Positions 37,956 to 47,767 of a stretch of 64,000 nt of DNA are shown here, one piece after another (the stretch's first letter is position 1; each line of letters starts with the position of its first letter). The DNA comes from Chryseobacterium flavum (lineage in GTDB: Bacteria; Bacteroidota; Bacteroidia; Flavobacteriales; Weeksellaceae), in the NCBI RefSeq assembly GCF_003385595.1, contig NZ_QNUE01000011.1, forward strand, positions 1 to 64,000, in the 5' to 3' direction. The notes below the pieces were generated by a model. The model ran no database searches. It was not told the origin of the DNA and saw only the letters and a list, made by a program, of their open reading frames with translations. The translations under genes and the position numbers were made by a program.

Positions 37956-38720
37956 TCAGAGCTCTTCACAATTTTTCTTCAGCTTTGTGAATATTTTATC
38001 AAAATCTTTATAGGCTGTTCCTTCATCATCACGCTTTTGCCTGAAGCTGCTGTTGGCACAATTGTGAAAGCTGAGGCCGATCAGATCTATCAGGGCGTAA
38101 TCTTCCTTTTGAGGATCATTCATCTTGGCATCAAATCTTGCCATTACTCCTTTAGGATCTGCGTTATTTTTACTTTTCAGCTCAATATAGTTTTTCCATG
38201 CAGCAAACATTTTTTCTTTATCCGGAGAAGAAATAGCATCAATAGGCTCTTTGCAGGTACTATAAAATCTACTGGTTTTAAGTGTTGACGGATCAGAGAA
38301 AGCCATTATTTCTTCTTTGTTCAGTTCATATTCATTTTCAAAGATCTGAATGGTATTCTCATAAAGGTTTTTCCAGACCGGAAGATCAATAACTTTCAGA
38401 CTGTATAATTCCTGTTTTTTTTCCTGATATTGTTTTTCCAGATTCTCCAGATGAATTTCCTTGTTTTTGCGCACTTCTTCAAGACTGGAAAGTTTAAAAA
38501 CGGGATTAGTATCAAAATGAACTCCGTTAAATTTATATAAAAGTTTGTTAACGCCGTCTATTTCTTCTTTTTCATATTTTGAAGCATCATAGTATCCTTG
38601 GTTATCACAGTTGAATGTCTGATAGCTGTACAGTGTCAGATTAGTGTTTTTTATAGGCTTTTTTTGTCCCCAAACAGTAACAGATAAGGCCAGAGAAAGC
38701 CCAATCATCATTTTTTCCAT
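37956..38720 (-). CDS. Secreted hypothetical protein, paralogue A, 254 aa
   Basis: Not recognised. After a signal peptide (MEKMMIGLSLALSVTVWGQ) the protein is mostly helical and charged. Shared landmarks with the gene at 38881: YSYQTFNCDNQGYYD, KYEKEEIDG, SLKVIDLPVWKNLYE, FYSTCKEPIDA, KEDYALIDL, FHNCANSSFR and FDKIFTKLKKNCEE. Four conserved cysteines (in those motifs) could form disulfides outside the cytoplasm. The start at 38720 is preferred over 38726 because it gives the cleaner signal peptide. The two genes are tandem duplicates separated by about 160 bp. Confidence 0.75.
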   Translation of the reverse strand: MEKMMIGLSLALSVTVWGQKKPIKNTNLTLYSYQTFNCDNQGYYDASKYEKEEIDGVNKLLYKFNGVHFDTNPVFKLSSLEEVRKNKEIHLENLEKQYQEKKQELYSLKVIDLPVWKNLYENTIQIFENEYELNKEEIMAFSDPSTLKTSRFYSTCKEPIDAISSPDKEKMFAAWKNYIELKSKNNADPKGVMARFDAKMNDPQKEDYALIDLIGLSFHNCANSSFRQKRDDEGTAYKDFDKIFTKLKKNCEEL

Positions 38721-38880
38721 GTGCATAGTTGTAGAAAGAATCCGGATTTCTAAAAATTCAGTGCAAAATTAAGGCTTTAAATTTGAAAATTAAAGAATTA
38801 GACCAATTTTATACAATCATTTTTTAAGGCTTAATGAGAATTTTAATTTTATAGTCTCAACCAGATTGGTTTTATAAAAA

Positions 38881-39618
38881 TTAAGGTTCATCACAATCCC
38901 TTTTCAGTTTGGTAAAAATCTTTTCAAAAGTCTGAAAAAGAGCGTCATCATCAGTAGTGGGCCTGAAACTATGATTTGCACAATTATGGAAAGCATTCAT
39001 AAGATCAATAAGTGCATAATCATCTTTTTGCTGGTCATTCCATTTAGCATTAAAAGTGTCTCTTGTACCAGTGCTTTGGGACTCAGCTAAACTTTTCCAC
39101 ACTGAATACATCTTCTGCTTATCACTGGTGGTCATTGCATCAATATATCCTGCACAGGTATTGTAAAATTTACTGTTCCGAAGTGATTGAGGGTCAGAAT
39201 AGCCCATCAGAAGTTCTTTTCTAAGCTGATATTCGCTTTCCAAAAGCCTTATGGACTCTTCGTACTGTTGTTTCCAGATTGGCAGATCTATAAATTTGAG
39301 TCCGTTAAGTTCTTTCTTCCTATCCACATATTCTTTTTCAGCCTGTTGTAAAAGCTGGGTGTAATTGCTGCGGATCAGATCTAATTTTTTAGGATTAAAA
39401 ACAGTAAGCGTTGAAAACGGAGATGAAGCCAAAGGATATAAAAGTTTATAAGTACCGTCTATTTCCTCTTTTTTATATTGCGCAGGATCAAAGTATCCCC
39501 GAACATCACATCCAAATGTCTGATAATCATATACCGGTTGATTTATTTTTGCAGGAGCTTTTTGAGCGGTTAAAATACATGATAAAGCCAATAAAAGTCC
39601 TGTAAATAATTTTTTCAT
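38881..39618 (-). CDS. Secreted hypothetical protein, paralogue B, 245 aa
   Basis: Same architecture as paralogue A: signal peptide (MKKLFTGLLLALSCILTAQ), then YDYQTFGCDVRGYFD, QYKKEEIDG, GLKFIDLPIWKQQYE, FYNTCAGYIDA, KDDYALIDL, FHNCANHSFR and FEKIFTKLKRDCDE. The four cysteines are kept. An upstream in-frame start would add seven polar residues before the signal peptide and is less likely. Function unknown; duplication and conservation of the same motifs show it is a real, constrained family. Confidence 0.78.
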   Translation of the reverse strand: MKKLFTGLLLALSCILTAQKAPAKINQPVYDYQTFGCDVRGYFDPAQYKKEEIDGTYKLLYPLASSPFSTLTVFNPKKLDLIRSNYTQLLQQAEKEYVDRKKELNGLKFIDLPIWKQQYEESIRLLESEYQLRKELLMGYSDPQSLRNSKFYNTCAGYIDAMTTSDKQKMYSVWKSLAESQSTGTRDTFNAKWNDQQKDDYALIDLMNAFHNCANHSFRPTTDDDALFQTFEKIFTKLKRDCDEP

Positions 39619-39739
39619 GTTTTTTTTAATTCCGCTCAAAATTAAAATTTAAAACTTAAAATCCGGTCATAAACAACATTTATTTACTCTTGTTTTTCCT
39701 TATACATAAAGATTCTCATTTGTTTTTTATTTTGTTTTT

Positions 39740-39747
39740 TATATTTG
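39740..39747 (+). promoter_or_regulatory. Possible -7 element for the TPR/WG pair
   Basis: TATATTTG, a match to TAnnTTTG, 77 bp before the ATG; a TTTG at 39719-39722 gives a slightly short 17-bp spacer. Confidence 0.45.
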
Positions 39748-39823
39748 CATACCTTATTAGAATCCTGTTTTGTTCTTATGCAAGCAGGAAATGTAACGAT
39801 TGAATTATAGAACAAATATTAAT

Positions 39824-42124
39824 ATGTACGACAATTTAGAACAACTGTTTTATCAGGGAAACCTGGAACAGTGTATTGCAGAAGGAGAACAATACTTATT
39901 ATCCCATCCGGAAGATCAGGAAGTTTTATTTTTAATGGCGGTGGCTTATCATGATCTTGTTTATTATGATGGGCATGAAGCTGTTTATGAGGCTATAAAA
40001 CACCATGTAATTCCCTATTTACGCAGAATCCTGCAATTGAATCCAAACAATCAGAAAGCGCTATATAATATTTTAGATTACCCATTAGGGAATGAATATA
40101 CTCTGATGCAGATAGGCATAGCTAAAAAGCATATTACCCGGGAAAATAAGGATGAGTTTACAGGATATGCGGAACGCATGCTGGAAGATCCGGATTATGC
40201 AGGACACGGTTATGATTTTTTAGTGAAAATATATGAATCTCTGAGAGAGAATAAAGCCCTTCTGAATTGTCTTGAAGCAGGAATGTATTATTTCCGGAAA
40301 GCAGATGCCGGCAACCGTGAAGTAAGGGATAAAAATATCTCCCTGTTCTGGATTAAGAAGATTTATCTGCTGGACCGTGAAAAAATGGTGTCCGGTCAGG
40401 AACTCACAGCGATGATAGAGCAGGAGTATTCTTCTTTTGTCACAAGAAACGAATATGACTTTATCAATCTTGCAGATATTGCTTATGAAAATAATGCCAC
40501 TGATCTTTCTCTTAAAATGATGCTGAAGGTAATTCAAGGAGAAAATTCAGCAGCATACATCCATGAAAAGCTTGTTGAATGGCACCATCGTTTTGCAGAA
40601 CTGATTGAAAACGGCTACAGCAATCCCGATGTTTTTTATTATCAGCTGATTATTGAAAGAAACTATGCTGGAATGCTGAATGTTAGTGAAGACTTTTATT
40701 ATACACACGCTCTGGAAGTCATAGATACTCATCCGGAAGTTTTCTCCGGATACCATTTTGCCGGAACTTATTTATATGAAGACCAACGCTATGCCGAGGC
40801 TATCCCTTTATTGGAAAAAGCAGTGGCGCTATCATCCAATGCGACAGCCTGGAGGAGAAAAGCTGAGGCAGAATATCATTTGTATAAAACAGTATCAGCC
40901 GAAATTCCTGAATTTTATGATTACCCGACAGATATTTACAATGAAGGTGTCTATATAAACGAATTTATAGATGAGCTGGAGGATGAAAATGATAAACGTC
41001 AATGGACTGAAGCAAGCTGTGAAGTATATAAACAGGCGCATGAAGCATTCCGGAAATATTTTGAGGAAGACCAGTTTGACAGTGATTATCATAATGACCT
41101 GCATACCAGGGCAATGTGCTGCAATAATTTAGCAATTAAATATTCGTTACTGGGAGATCATCAAAAAGCGGCAGAAACGGCTTTGGAGGGGCTTAAGTAT
41201 TCAGAGTTTATAGAGCTTCACCTGGTATTGATTGATGCTTTACTGGATGGAGAGAACTACGAAGAGACAGAGAAAGCCCTTGATCATTATTTCAGTCTTT
41301 ACGGAGAATCCGAGGATTATTTTTATAAAAACCTGTACTATAGGGCGCGCCAGGTTCAGCTTCATGAGTTGATGGGGGACGATAATGCCTTTGAAGAGGC
41401 AGAAGAAGTCCTCACATACGCTTATCAGCATACCATGGAAAATCCCGAAATTGATGATTACGATTACAGGGATCTGGAAGCCGGTAAAAATGTACTGGAA
41501 GGTATTTTATTCCATCATCTGGACAGTAAGGACCCGGAGACAAAAAAATCTTACTATGAAGGAATGGCAGAGCGTTTCCCACAAGAGCCCAATCCTCAGT
41601 TTGCACTGATGCAGATATATAATGAACAGGAAAACTATGGAAAAGTTGCCCTGGCAGCAAAAAAATACCTTGAAAATAAAAAAGAATTCCTTCTGGATGC
41701 TTTTGATAAAGCCAAAACAATTTATATGATTGTTAAAAGTGATTTTCTTCAGGATAATTATCATGAGGCGGCATCTGTATTCAGTCAATATGATGCTGAA
41801 TGCGAAGAGGCTATGGATCCTGAAGAATATGTAGTCTGGCTGAGCTATGGAGTCCGCATCTATGAAAAGCTGAATAATAAAGAGCAGACCCTAGTCTTTG
41901 CTGAAAAGTTCAATGATATCTACAATACTGAAGAATGGGGATATGATGACCTTGTTGAAAGCGTTGAACTGGCAAAAGCAGTGGTTTTATACCATGCTGG
42001 AAACTTAAAAGAAGCGCATGCCATATTGGAACAGGTGCGTTCAGTTCAGAATTATGATCCTATCGCTGATGAATACAAGACTACATGGAAAAAGCCGGGA
42101 CTGTTTTCCAAATTCGGATTTTAA
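39824..42124 (+). CDS. Large TPR-repeat protein, 766 aa
   Basis: No signal peptide or membrane helix, so cytosolic. The whole protein is helical repeats of TPR type: LFYQGNLEQCIAEGEQYLLSHPEDQEVLF at the start, YEDQRYAEAIPLLEKAVALSS in the middle, and SLLGDHQKAAETALEGLKYSE and LYHAGNLKEAHAILEQVRSV later. It is very acidic and rich in Tyr. The ATG at 39824 is the start; the frame extends to a TTG eight codons up without support. It precedes the WG/SEL1 gene by 18 bp, so the two form an operon, presumably a scaffold pair. Function unknown. Confidence 0.85.
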   Translation: MYDNLEQLFYQGNLEQCIAEGEQYLLSHPEDQEVLFLMAVAYHDLVYYDGHEAVYEAIKHHVIPYLRRILQLNPNNQKALYNILDYPLGNEYTLMQIGIAKKHITRENKDEFTGYAERMLEDPDYAGHGYDFLVKIYESLRENKALLNCLEAGMYYFRKADAGNREVRDKNISLFWIKKIYLLDREKMVSGQELTAMIEQEYSSFVTRNEYDFINLADIAYENNATDLSLKMMLKVIQGENSAAYIHEKLVEWHHRFAELIENGYSNPDVFYYQLIIERNYAGMLNVSEDFYYTHALEVIDTHPEVFSGYHFAGTYLYEDQRYAEAIPLLEKAVALSSNATAWRRKAEAEYHLYKTVSAEIPEFYDYPTDIYNEGVYINEFIDELEDENDKRQWTEASCEVYKQAHEAFRKYFEEDQFDSDYHNDLHTRAMCCNNLAIKYSLLGDHQKAAETALEGLKYSEFIELHLVLIDALLDGENYEETEKALDHYFSLYGESEDYFYKNLYYRARQVQLHELMGDDNAFEEAEEVLTYAYQHTMENPEIDDYDYRDLEAGKNVLEGILFHHLDSKDPETKKSYYEGMAERFPQEPNPQFALMQIYNEQENYGKVALAAKKYLENKKEFLLDAFDKAKTIYMIVKSDFLQDNYHEAASVFSQYDAECEEAMDPEEYVVWLSYGVRIYEKLNNKEQTLVFAEKFNDIYNTEEWGYDDLVESVELAKAVVLYHAGNLKEAHAILEQVRSVQNYDPIADEYKTTWKKPGLFSKFGF

Positions 42125-42142
42125 TGCTTAAAGAATAATAAT

Positions 42143-44608
42143 ATGGCACACCGTATTTACGTATATAATGTTGATTCTAAAACCGGAGAACAATATTCAC
42201 ATTATCTGGGAGAATGGAATTACGAAATCCCTGAGTTATTTCTTCCCTTATTCTCGTGTAATCCAAGATCAAAAGGAAAACTGCTGTATTTTGATAAAGA
42301 AAACGGGGTTGCAAGGCTGAAATCATTCTATCAGTTGCTGGGCGAGCATTATCAATTGCTTTATAAAAAGGTATACTATGAGCCTGTCAATAAAATGTTT
42401 GAAACCTTAGACGCTCTTCCTTACGATACCTTTATGATAGATGCCTGGGATGTTTTCAATATGAATGAAGAGAAACATGCTGATCAGGCGAAAGACTGGG
42501 TACTGGAAATTAAGGAGAAAAGCAGGCTGTATGATAAAGCTATGTCCAATCAGAATCTGGGATGGCTTGAAAAGGAAATTTTTGCCGGAAGAGGATATGA
42601 TACCTTTTTAAACATGCTGGAAACAGACTGGATCAATTACGGCTTGGGATATTGGAATGACGACTTGTATAAAAATCCTTCGGAAACCTTTGAAGACAAT
42701 GGTTTTTGGGGCCTGAAGGACAGAAAAGGAAATGTTATAACTTTACCTGTTTATGATGAAATATTTGCCTTTAATGATGAAGGAATTGCCGTAGCACAGA
42801 AAAACGGTAAATTCGGATATCTGCGAAATGATGGTAGAGTGCTTATTGAATGTGTATATGAAGAAGCCTTTGATCCCCTGTTTATAGAAAATAAGAGTTA
42901 TGGGACTATAGAAGTGGACAAAAAAGCAGGGTTAATTGATATTGCTACCGGAGAAATTGCTATCCCCTGTGAATATGATGAGTTGGAACTTTTATGGTAT
43001 TCCGGGCTTTTTAATGCAAAAAAGGAAGGGAAGTATCGTGTTATTGATATATCCGGTCAACAGATTATAGCAGATTATTCAGAAGACCCTTTTGATTATG
43101 ATTATTCTGAACTGCTTTATCGTAAACAGGCTGGAACTTCCAAAAGAGCATATTATACATTTGGCGGCGTTTTCCTTGGAGAATATCCGGAAGATGTACT
43201 GACGCATATTTCAGAGGGATATTATTTTGCCAAACCGAATAAGTTTCAGAAAAAAATAAATATTATAAAATCTGATGGCAGCCTGCTGGACTCTGAAGTA
43301 GACAGTATGATGGTCATGGGAGATTATGGCTATACTTCTTTTGCTTACAAAAAAGCTAAAGAATGGCATATTTATAATACAAAGTCCGGTGAGTTCAGGC
43401 TAAAAGGACACAGGATTGAAAATATTCACAGAGACTGGTACACCCAGTTCATGAGAGATATATTTTTAATTTCTGATGAAAATGGCTGGGGAGTATACAA
43501 TGCTGCAGATGACCGCTGGCTGTTACCTTCCTCTGCAGAATATAAAAAAATAGAGTCCTGCAGAGAGGAAATCTTTCGTGTTATCCTATCGAAGGGAATG
43601 TTTTATTATGATCAGAAAACAGAAACCCAGAGCAGTGTCTATGATTATATTGGGGAAGGAATAGATTATCATGAACAGATGCTTTGCCTTTATAAGGGAG
43701 ATGAAATGTTTATTCTGGATACCGAAAGAAAACTCCACCAGATCTCCGATCATCAATTGGGGGATTTATATGGGAAAAGATATAACCTCCGCGGAAAAGA
43801 TCAAAAGTATTTTCTTGATTTTTATAAAGCATGGACGGAGAGAAAAGGTTCCGGTTATGAAGAATACTTTGATGATGAAACCCTGAAATCAAGAGCAGAA
43901 GAATATTTTAAAGAAGGGAATGTTAAAGATGCTGTGAGGCTGTATACAATAGGGGTAGAACGCGGCAATGCAGATATGATGGTAGAGTTAGGTTTTATAT
44001 ATACCGATGATGAATACCCTGAATTTTATGATGTGAAGAAAGGCATAGCCCTATATGAAAAAGCAAGTCTCCAGGATCAGTCTTTTGCCTGGAATAACTT
44101 AGGATATCATTATCAGAATGGAATTGGATATCCTCAGGATATTAAAAAAGCTTTAAAATGTTTCAGAAAATCAGCAGAACTGGGAAATGGGTTGGCAATG
44201 CAGAATCTGGCACTCCTTTATTTTTATGGTGATTATGTATTACAAGACTATGATCTTGCACTGGAATACTATAAACAGGCAGAAAAGAGATTTTATTTCA
44301 ATGAAGAAAAGATTGCTGAGATTTATTATCAAAAAAATGATTATGCCAATCTACAACGTTATTTAAAAAAAGATGCCGGGAATACTTATTCCAATATCTA
44401 TTATGGAATTATGTATGATGAAGGACTGGGAGTAAAAATAAGCACAAAAAAGGCAATTAAATATTATGAAAAAGCCCTGGAGTATGGATATTATACCACG
44501 GCTTTGAAAAGACTTTTATACTTTTATAATGAAGACCCATCCTTTGCTGACCCGGAGAAATACCAATACTGGAAAGCTTTTGGTGAAGAGAATGGAATGG
44601 ATGTGTAA
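42143..44608 (+). CDS. WG-repeat and SEL1-repeat protein, 821 aa
   Basis: Residues about 185-350 hold WG-type beta repeats (FWGLKDRKGNVITLPVYDEI, FGYLRNDGRVLIECVYEEA, AGLIDIATGEIAIPCEYDE), and a further set follows. Residues about 580-810 are SEL1-like TPR repeats (AVRLYTIGVERGNADMMVELG, WNNLGYHYQNGIGYPQDI, AMQNLALLYFYGDYVLQD). No signal peptide. Such proteins are protein-interaction scaffolds; WG repeats are common in Bacteroidota with no known function. It follows the TPR gene by 18 bp and ends in a terminator. Confidence 0.88.
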   Translation: MAHRIYVYNVDSKTGEQYSHYLGEWNYEIPELFLPLFSCNPRSKGKLLYFDKENGVARLKSFYQLLGEHYQLLYKKVYYEPVNKMFETLDALPYDTFMIDAWDVFNMNEEKHADQAKDWVLEIKEKSRLYDKAMSNQNLGWLEKEIFAGRGYDTFLNMLETDWINYGLGYWNDDLYKNPSETFEDNGFWGLKDRKGNVITLPVYDEIFAFNDEGIAVAQKNGKFGYLRNDGRVLIECVYEEAFDPLFIENKSYGTIEVDKKAGLIDIATGEIAIPCEYDELELLWYSGLFNAKKEGKYRVIDISGQQIIADYSEDPFDYDYSELLYRKQAGTSKRAYYTFGGVFLGEYPEDVLTHISEGYYFAKPNKFQKKINIIKSDGSLLDSEVDSMMVMGDYGYTSFAYKKAKEWHIYNTKSGEFRLKGHRIENIHRDWYTQFMRDIFLISDENGWGVYNAADDRWLLPSSAEYKKIESCREEIFRVILSKGMFYYDQKTETQSSVYDYIGEGIDYHEQMLCLYKGDEMFILDTERKLHQISDHQLGDLYGKRYNLRGKDQKYFLDFYKAWTERKGSGYEEYFDDETLKSRAEEYFKEGNVKDAVRLYTIGVERGNADMMVELGFIYTDDEYPEFYDVKKGIALYEKASLQDQSFAWNNLGYHYQNGIGYPQDIKKALKCFRKSAELGNGLAMQNLALLYFYGDYVLQDYDLALEYYKQAEKRFYFNEEKIAEIYYQKNDYANLQRYLKKDAGNTYSNIYYGIMYDEGLGVKISTKKAIKYYEKALEYGYYTTALKRLLYFYNEDPSFADPEKYQYWKAFGEENGMDV

Positions 44609-44690
44609 TTGCAGATTTTAAACCATCAGCTCGAGTAGCTTTTAAGAGAGGTTTATTAAAAATCATCAGGCTTATTTTATTTATCATAAT

Positions 44691-44729
44691 AACCTATGTG
44701 TTTGTATGTTGGTGATACATAGGTTTTTA
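44691..44729 (+). terminator. Probable terminator of the WG/SEL1 gene
   Basis: AACCTATGT (44691-44699) pairs with ACATAGGTT (44717-44725) around a 17-nt loop, followed by T residues. The large loop lowers confidence. Confidence 0.6.
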
Positions 44730-44832
44730 TGATACGTGGGAAATTCATTTATCTATTAAAATATAAATCTTAAGATTATATTATATATTGTTTTTAATTT
44801 TAAAATAATAGTTTTACATTAAATTAGTGCAT

Positions 44833-45036
44833 ATGAGCTGGGAACTACTTTTTTTGATCTTTTGCCTTGTTGTTTTTGCAGGGATGTCTTACTTAACGAT
44901 GCGTTTTGCTAACAGATGGACCCAAAAAAGTAAATATGCAGTACTTTTCAATACTTTAATACTGATTGGCTCGTTTTTTCTGATACTATTTATTGCCTTT
45001 TATATTTTCATTTCGAATGTTTCTTTTGAGCGGTAA
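44833..45036 (+). CDS. Small two-helix membrane protein, 67 aa
   Basis: Not recognised. Two hydrophobic helices (ELLFLIFCLVVFAGMSYL and LFNTLILIGSFFLILFIAFY) joined by a basic loop (RFANRWTQKSKY). The ATG at 44833 is chosen over the GTG two codons earlier. The 3' end overlaps the end of the minus-strand DUF2306 gene by 29 bp, tail to tail. Expression is uncertain because no clear promoter was found. Confidence 0.55.
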   Translation: MSWELLFLIFCLVVFAGMSYLTMRFANRWTQKSKYAVLFNTLILIGSFFLILFIAFYIFISNVSFER

Positions 45037-45670
45037 AAAATGAGCTTGTTTTCTTAATGATAAAATAGGCAACAGACAGGTTGATAAAAAGGGAAAGCCA
45101 TACATTAATACCATAAAAAAGTTCATAGTCATGATATTGTTCATTATAAAACAAATTTTTGATTATTCTGAAGGTAATAGCGGTTGTGGTGATAGCATAG
45201 CTTAAGATCATTGCATTTTTATGAATAACAGTATTACCTTTTCTGATAGACAGAACGGCTGTTATGGTAAAACAGGCCCAGAGAATATCTTGTATAATAA
45301 ATCCTGTAATCCCGGTTATACCACCATTTGAAAATAACCCAAGTACAAAGCAGGCCGGAACATTAACGATCAGAATGTTGTAAACATATACTTTACCGAT
45401 AATCTTATGAAGCTTTCTGTTTTCAGTTAAAAACCGGTTTGAAAACTGTGTTAAACCAGCTAAAAGACAAATCGTGATTGAAAAAATATGGATATAGAAG
45501 AAAGTCAGCCAGTACGGATTATTGACAACCTGCTGTTTGAACATCAGAAATCCTGTGTTTTTTTCAAAAGTAGTATACTGGGAAATTGTTTTCAGCATCA
45601 GGATACTGAAAATAAAAACCGAAAATACGGCCGTACCTTTAATAATCTTTATTCCCAACGAGTTTGTCAT
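45008..45670 (-). CDS. DUF2306 family membrane protein, 220 aa
   Basis: Six to seven membrane helices with the family landmark NRKLHKIIGKVYVYNIL (H-R/K-x-x-GK-x-Y type) after the second helix, and VIHKNAMILSYAIT in the later helices. DUF2306 proteins have histidines in membrane positions that may bind haem or a metal, but the function is unknown. It ends inside the small plus-strand gene at 44833. The next gene on this strand, the NUDIX hydrolase, lies 54 bp upstream. Confidence 0.85.
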   Translation of the reverse strand: MTNSLGIKIIKGTAVFSVFIFSILMLKTISQYTTFEKNTGFLMFKQQVVNNPYWLTFFYIHIFSITICLLAGLTQFSNRFLTENRKLHKIIGKVYVYNILIVNVPACFVLGLFSNGGITGITGFIIQDILWACFTITAVLSIRKGNTVIHKNAMILSYAITTTAITFRIIKNLFYNEQYHDYELFYGINVWLSLFINLSVAYFIIKKTSSFFTAQKKHSK

Positions 45671-45724
45671 ATATCTGTTTAGCTCTATAATTCTGTCAAC
45701 AAAGCTTTTATAAAACGGAAAACG

Positions 45725-46306
45725 TTACAAAATATGTTTAATCCTCAAATGCTGTAGTAGCATAATCGTTTTGGCATCCCTGATTTCTCCGGAATCAATC
45801 ATCTGAAGGGCTTTCTCAAAAGGAAGTTCAAGCACTTCAATATTTTCTCCTTCTTCTTCAAGACCGCCGCCATCCGTTATTTTCATGTCATCGGAATATT
45901 CAGCGATGAAAAAGTGAAGAATTTCTGTTACGGATCCTGGAGACATATAAGCTTCAAGTATTTTTTCAACCCTGGATATTTTATATCCGGTTTCTTCCTC
46001 AGTTTCTCTTTTGATACATTCTTCCGGCTGATCATTGTCTAAAAGGCCTGCGCAGGCTTCAATCATCATTCCTGTGGTATTCCCGTTAATATAAGTTGGT
46101 AAACGGAATTGCCTTGTCAGAATCACATTTCCTGAAGAGAGATTGTACAAAAGAATAACGGCTCCATTGCCTCTGTCATAGGCTTCCCTGCTTTGGGTTT
46201 CTATGGTTCCGTCTTTTTTGCGAACTGTAAATGTGACTTTATTTAATGTATACCAGTTGTCCGATAGAACTTCTGTCTTGAGAATATTGATATTAGGGTT
46301 TTGCAT
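45725..46306 (-). CDS. nudK: NUDIX hydrolase, GDP-mannose pyrophosphatase NudK type, 193 aa
   Basis: The NUDIX box is [22 protein letters not shown] (G-x5-E-x7-REUxEExGU). The N-terminal beta region ([18 protein letters not shown]) and length of 193 fit NudK/YffH, which splits GDP-mannose and related nucleotide sugars into sugar phosphate and GMP. Substrate assignment is by family resemblance only. The gene is upstream of the DUF2306 gene on the same strand. Confidence 0.83.
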   Translation of the reverse strand: MQNPNINILKTEVLSDNWYTLNKVTFTVRKKDGTIETQSREAYDRGNGAVILLYNLSSGNVILTRQFRLPTYINGNTTGMMIEACAGLLDNDQPEECIKRETEEETGYKISRVEKILEAYMSPGSVTEILHFFIAEYSDDMKITDGGGLEEEGENIEVLELPFEKALQMIDSGEIRDAKTIMLLQHLRIKHIL

Positions 46307-46470
46307 ACGGTATATTTTCTATATTATAATAAATGGTAAATCCTTTTTCGGTGGCAATTCTACATCTTGGATATTGTACTGAAAGAAAATAAGATATTCC
46401 CTATTGTCAAGTGAAATATGCTTTGATATATTTTGTGAAATTGAAGTGTTTTCCCATTATTGGAGTATCA

Positions 46471-47388
46471 TTAATGACTATCATTTTTTTTTAACAGGTC
46501 GTTCAATGCCTCACTCAGATCTGCAAACTTAAAATGAAATCCTGCATCCTGGATTTTCTGTGAAGAAGCTCTTGAGCCTTCCAAAACTGCTGTTGCCAGT
46601 TCCCCAAACATCAGTTTTAATATAAACGCGGGAACACGGGGCATAAATAATGGTTTTTTTAATATTTGAGCAATTTTTTTAGTAAGACCAGCATTGGTTG
46701 TATGTTGAGGAGAAACTGCGTTATAAGCGCCTTCTGTTTCCGGATTTTTCAGGACAAATTCATACATAGAGCAAATGTCTTCAATGTGGATCCATGGCAT
46801 ATACTGTTTTCCGCTTCCTAACGGAGAGCCGATATAATATTGGATAGGAAGTAGCATTTTCTTTAAAGCTCCTTCTTTTGTGGAAAGAACAACAGCTGTT
46901 CTTATTTTGACAACTCTTTCTGCGAGTTTCTGCTCTTTAAAATCATCCGCAGCTCTTTCCCATAAAACAACAACCTCGCTTAGAAAATCATTTCCAGGCT
47001 GATCATCTTCGGTATAAATTTTTTCAGTCGTCCGGGTCCCGTAAAGATTGATGCCAGATGCAGATATAAAAGATTTCAGCCTGATACTTTTCTTCCTTAC
47101 AGTTTTTAAAAGAAGAGCGGCAGAATCAATTCTGCTGGATATAAGCTCTGCTTTTCTTTCATTTGTCCAGCGTTTTTCTGATATGTTGGCACCCGCCAGA
47201 TGTATAATATGAGAAACATTTTCCAATGCTTCTTCATCAATATAGCCTTTTTTAATATCCCATTCAAATTCATTTTCACGTTCTTTTTTTCGGGTGAGAA
47301 ATCGTATAGTGTATACTTTTTCCAATTTTTTCTCCAGCTCTTGGGCTATCATACCACCGGCTCCTGTGATCAGAACAATTTCTTTCAT
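46471..47388 (-). CDS. TIGR01777 family NAD(P)-binding epimerase, 305 aa
   Basis: Extended SDR fold: Rossmann motif LITGAGGMIAQELEKKL at the N-terminus, HLAGANISEKRW, the SASGINLYG catalytic region, and a C-terminal helical tail typical of YfcH/SDR39U1 proteins (PAFILKLMFGELATAVLEGSR). Function is not established in this family. It is the last gene of a four-gene operon, starting 29 bp after the zinc-ribbon gene. Confidence 0.9.
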   Translation of the reverse strand: MKEIVLITGAGGMIAQELEKKLEKVYTIRFLTRKKERENEFEWDIKKGYIDEEALENVSHIIHLAGANISEKRWTNERKAELISSRIDSAALLLKTVRKKSIRLKSFISASGINLYGTRTTEKIYTEDDQPGNDFLSEVVVLWERAADDFKEQKLAERVVKIRTAVVLSTKEGALKKMLLPIQYYIGSPLGSGKQYMPWIHIEDICSMYEFVLKNPETEGAYNAVSPQHTTNAGLTKKIAQILKKPLFMPRVPAFILKLMFGELATAVLEGSRASSQKIQDAGFHFKFADLSEALNDLLKKNDSH

Positions 47389-47417
47389 AATGTAATAGTT
47401 TGATGGTAAGAGGAAGA

Positions 47418-47762
47418 TTATGACTGATTTTTTACAATTAATACAAAATCATCTTCCAGAAGTTTATAGCCATAATCATAAACAAATTTATATTCAGATC
47501 CGTTTTTATAAACTTTTAAATTGGTAAAATAATCAAAATCAAAACCCAGGCTGTCCAGTTTGGATTTAGCAATTTTTGTTTTACCATCTGTATTAATTTC
47601 CACAAGGATCCGGTAATTTTTACGGAGTTTATTATTTATATTCCGCATCAGATTATTGGAATCTTTATTTTGCTTATTATTATAGGCATTGCGGCAGGCA
47701 TCATTGCAAAATTTCTTATCAGACCTTCCGATAATATTTTCGCCACATTCCAGGCAGTTCAT
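47418..47762 (-). CDS. Zinc-ribbon protein, DUF2116-like, 114 aa
   Basis: The N-terminus has four cysteines, MNCLECGENI and KKFCNDACRNAY, spaced C-x2-C-x14-C-x3-C, a small zinc ribbon of the DUF2116 kind. The C-terminal part, about 45-114, is a small alpha/beta domain without known family. It begins 5 bp after the HPP gene stop. Role unknown; such ribbons often bind nucleic acid or protein. Confidence 0.78.
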   Translation of the reverse strand: MNCLECGENIIGRSDKKFCNDACRNAYNNKQNKDSNNLMRNINNKLRKNYRILVEINTDGKTKIAKSKLDSLGFDFDYFTNLKVYKNGSEYKFVYDYGYKLLEDDFVLIVKNQS

Positions 47763-47767
47763 AGATT

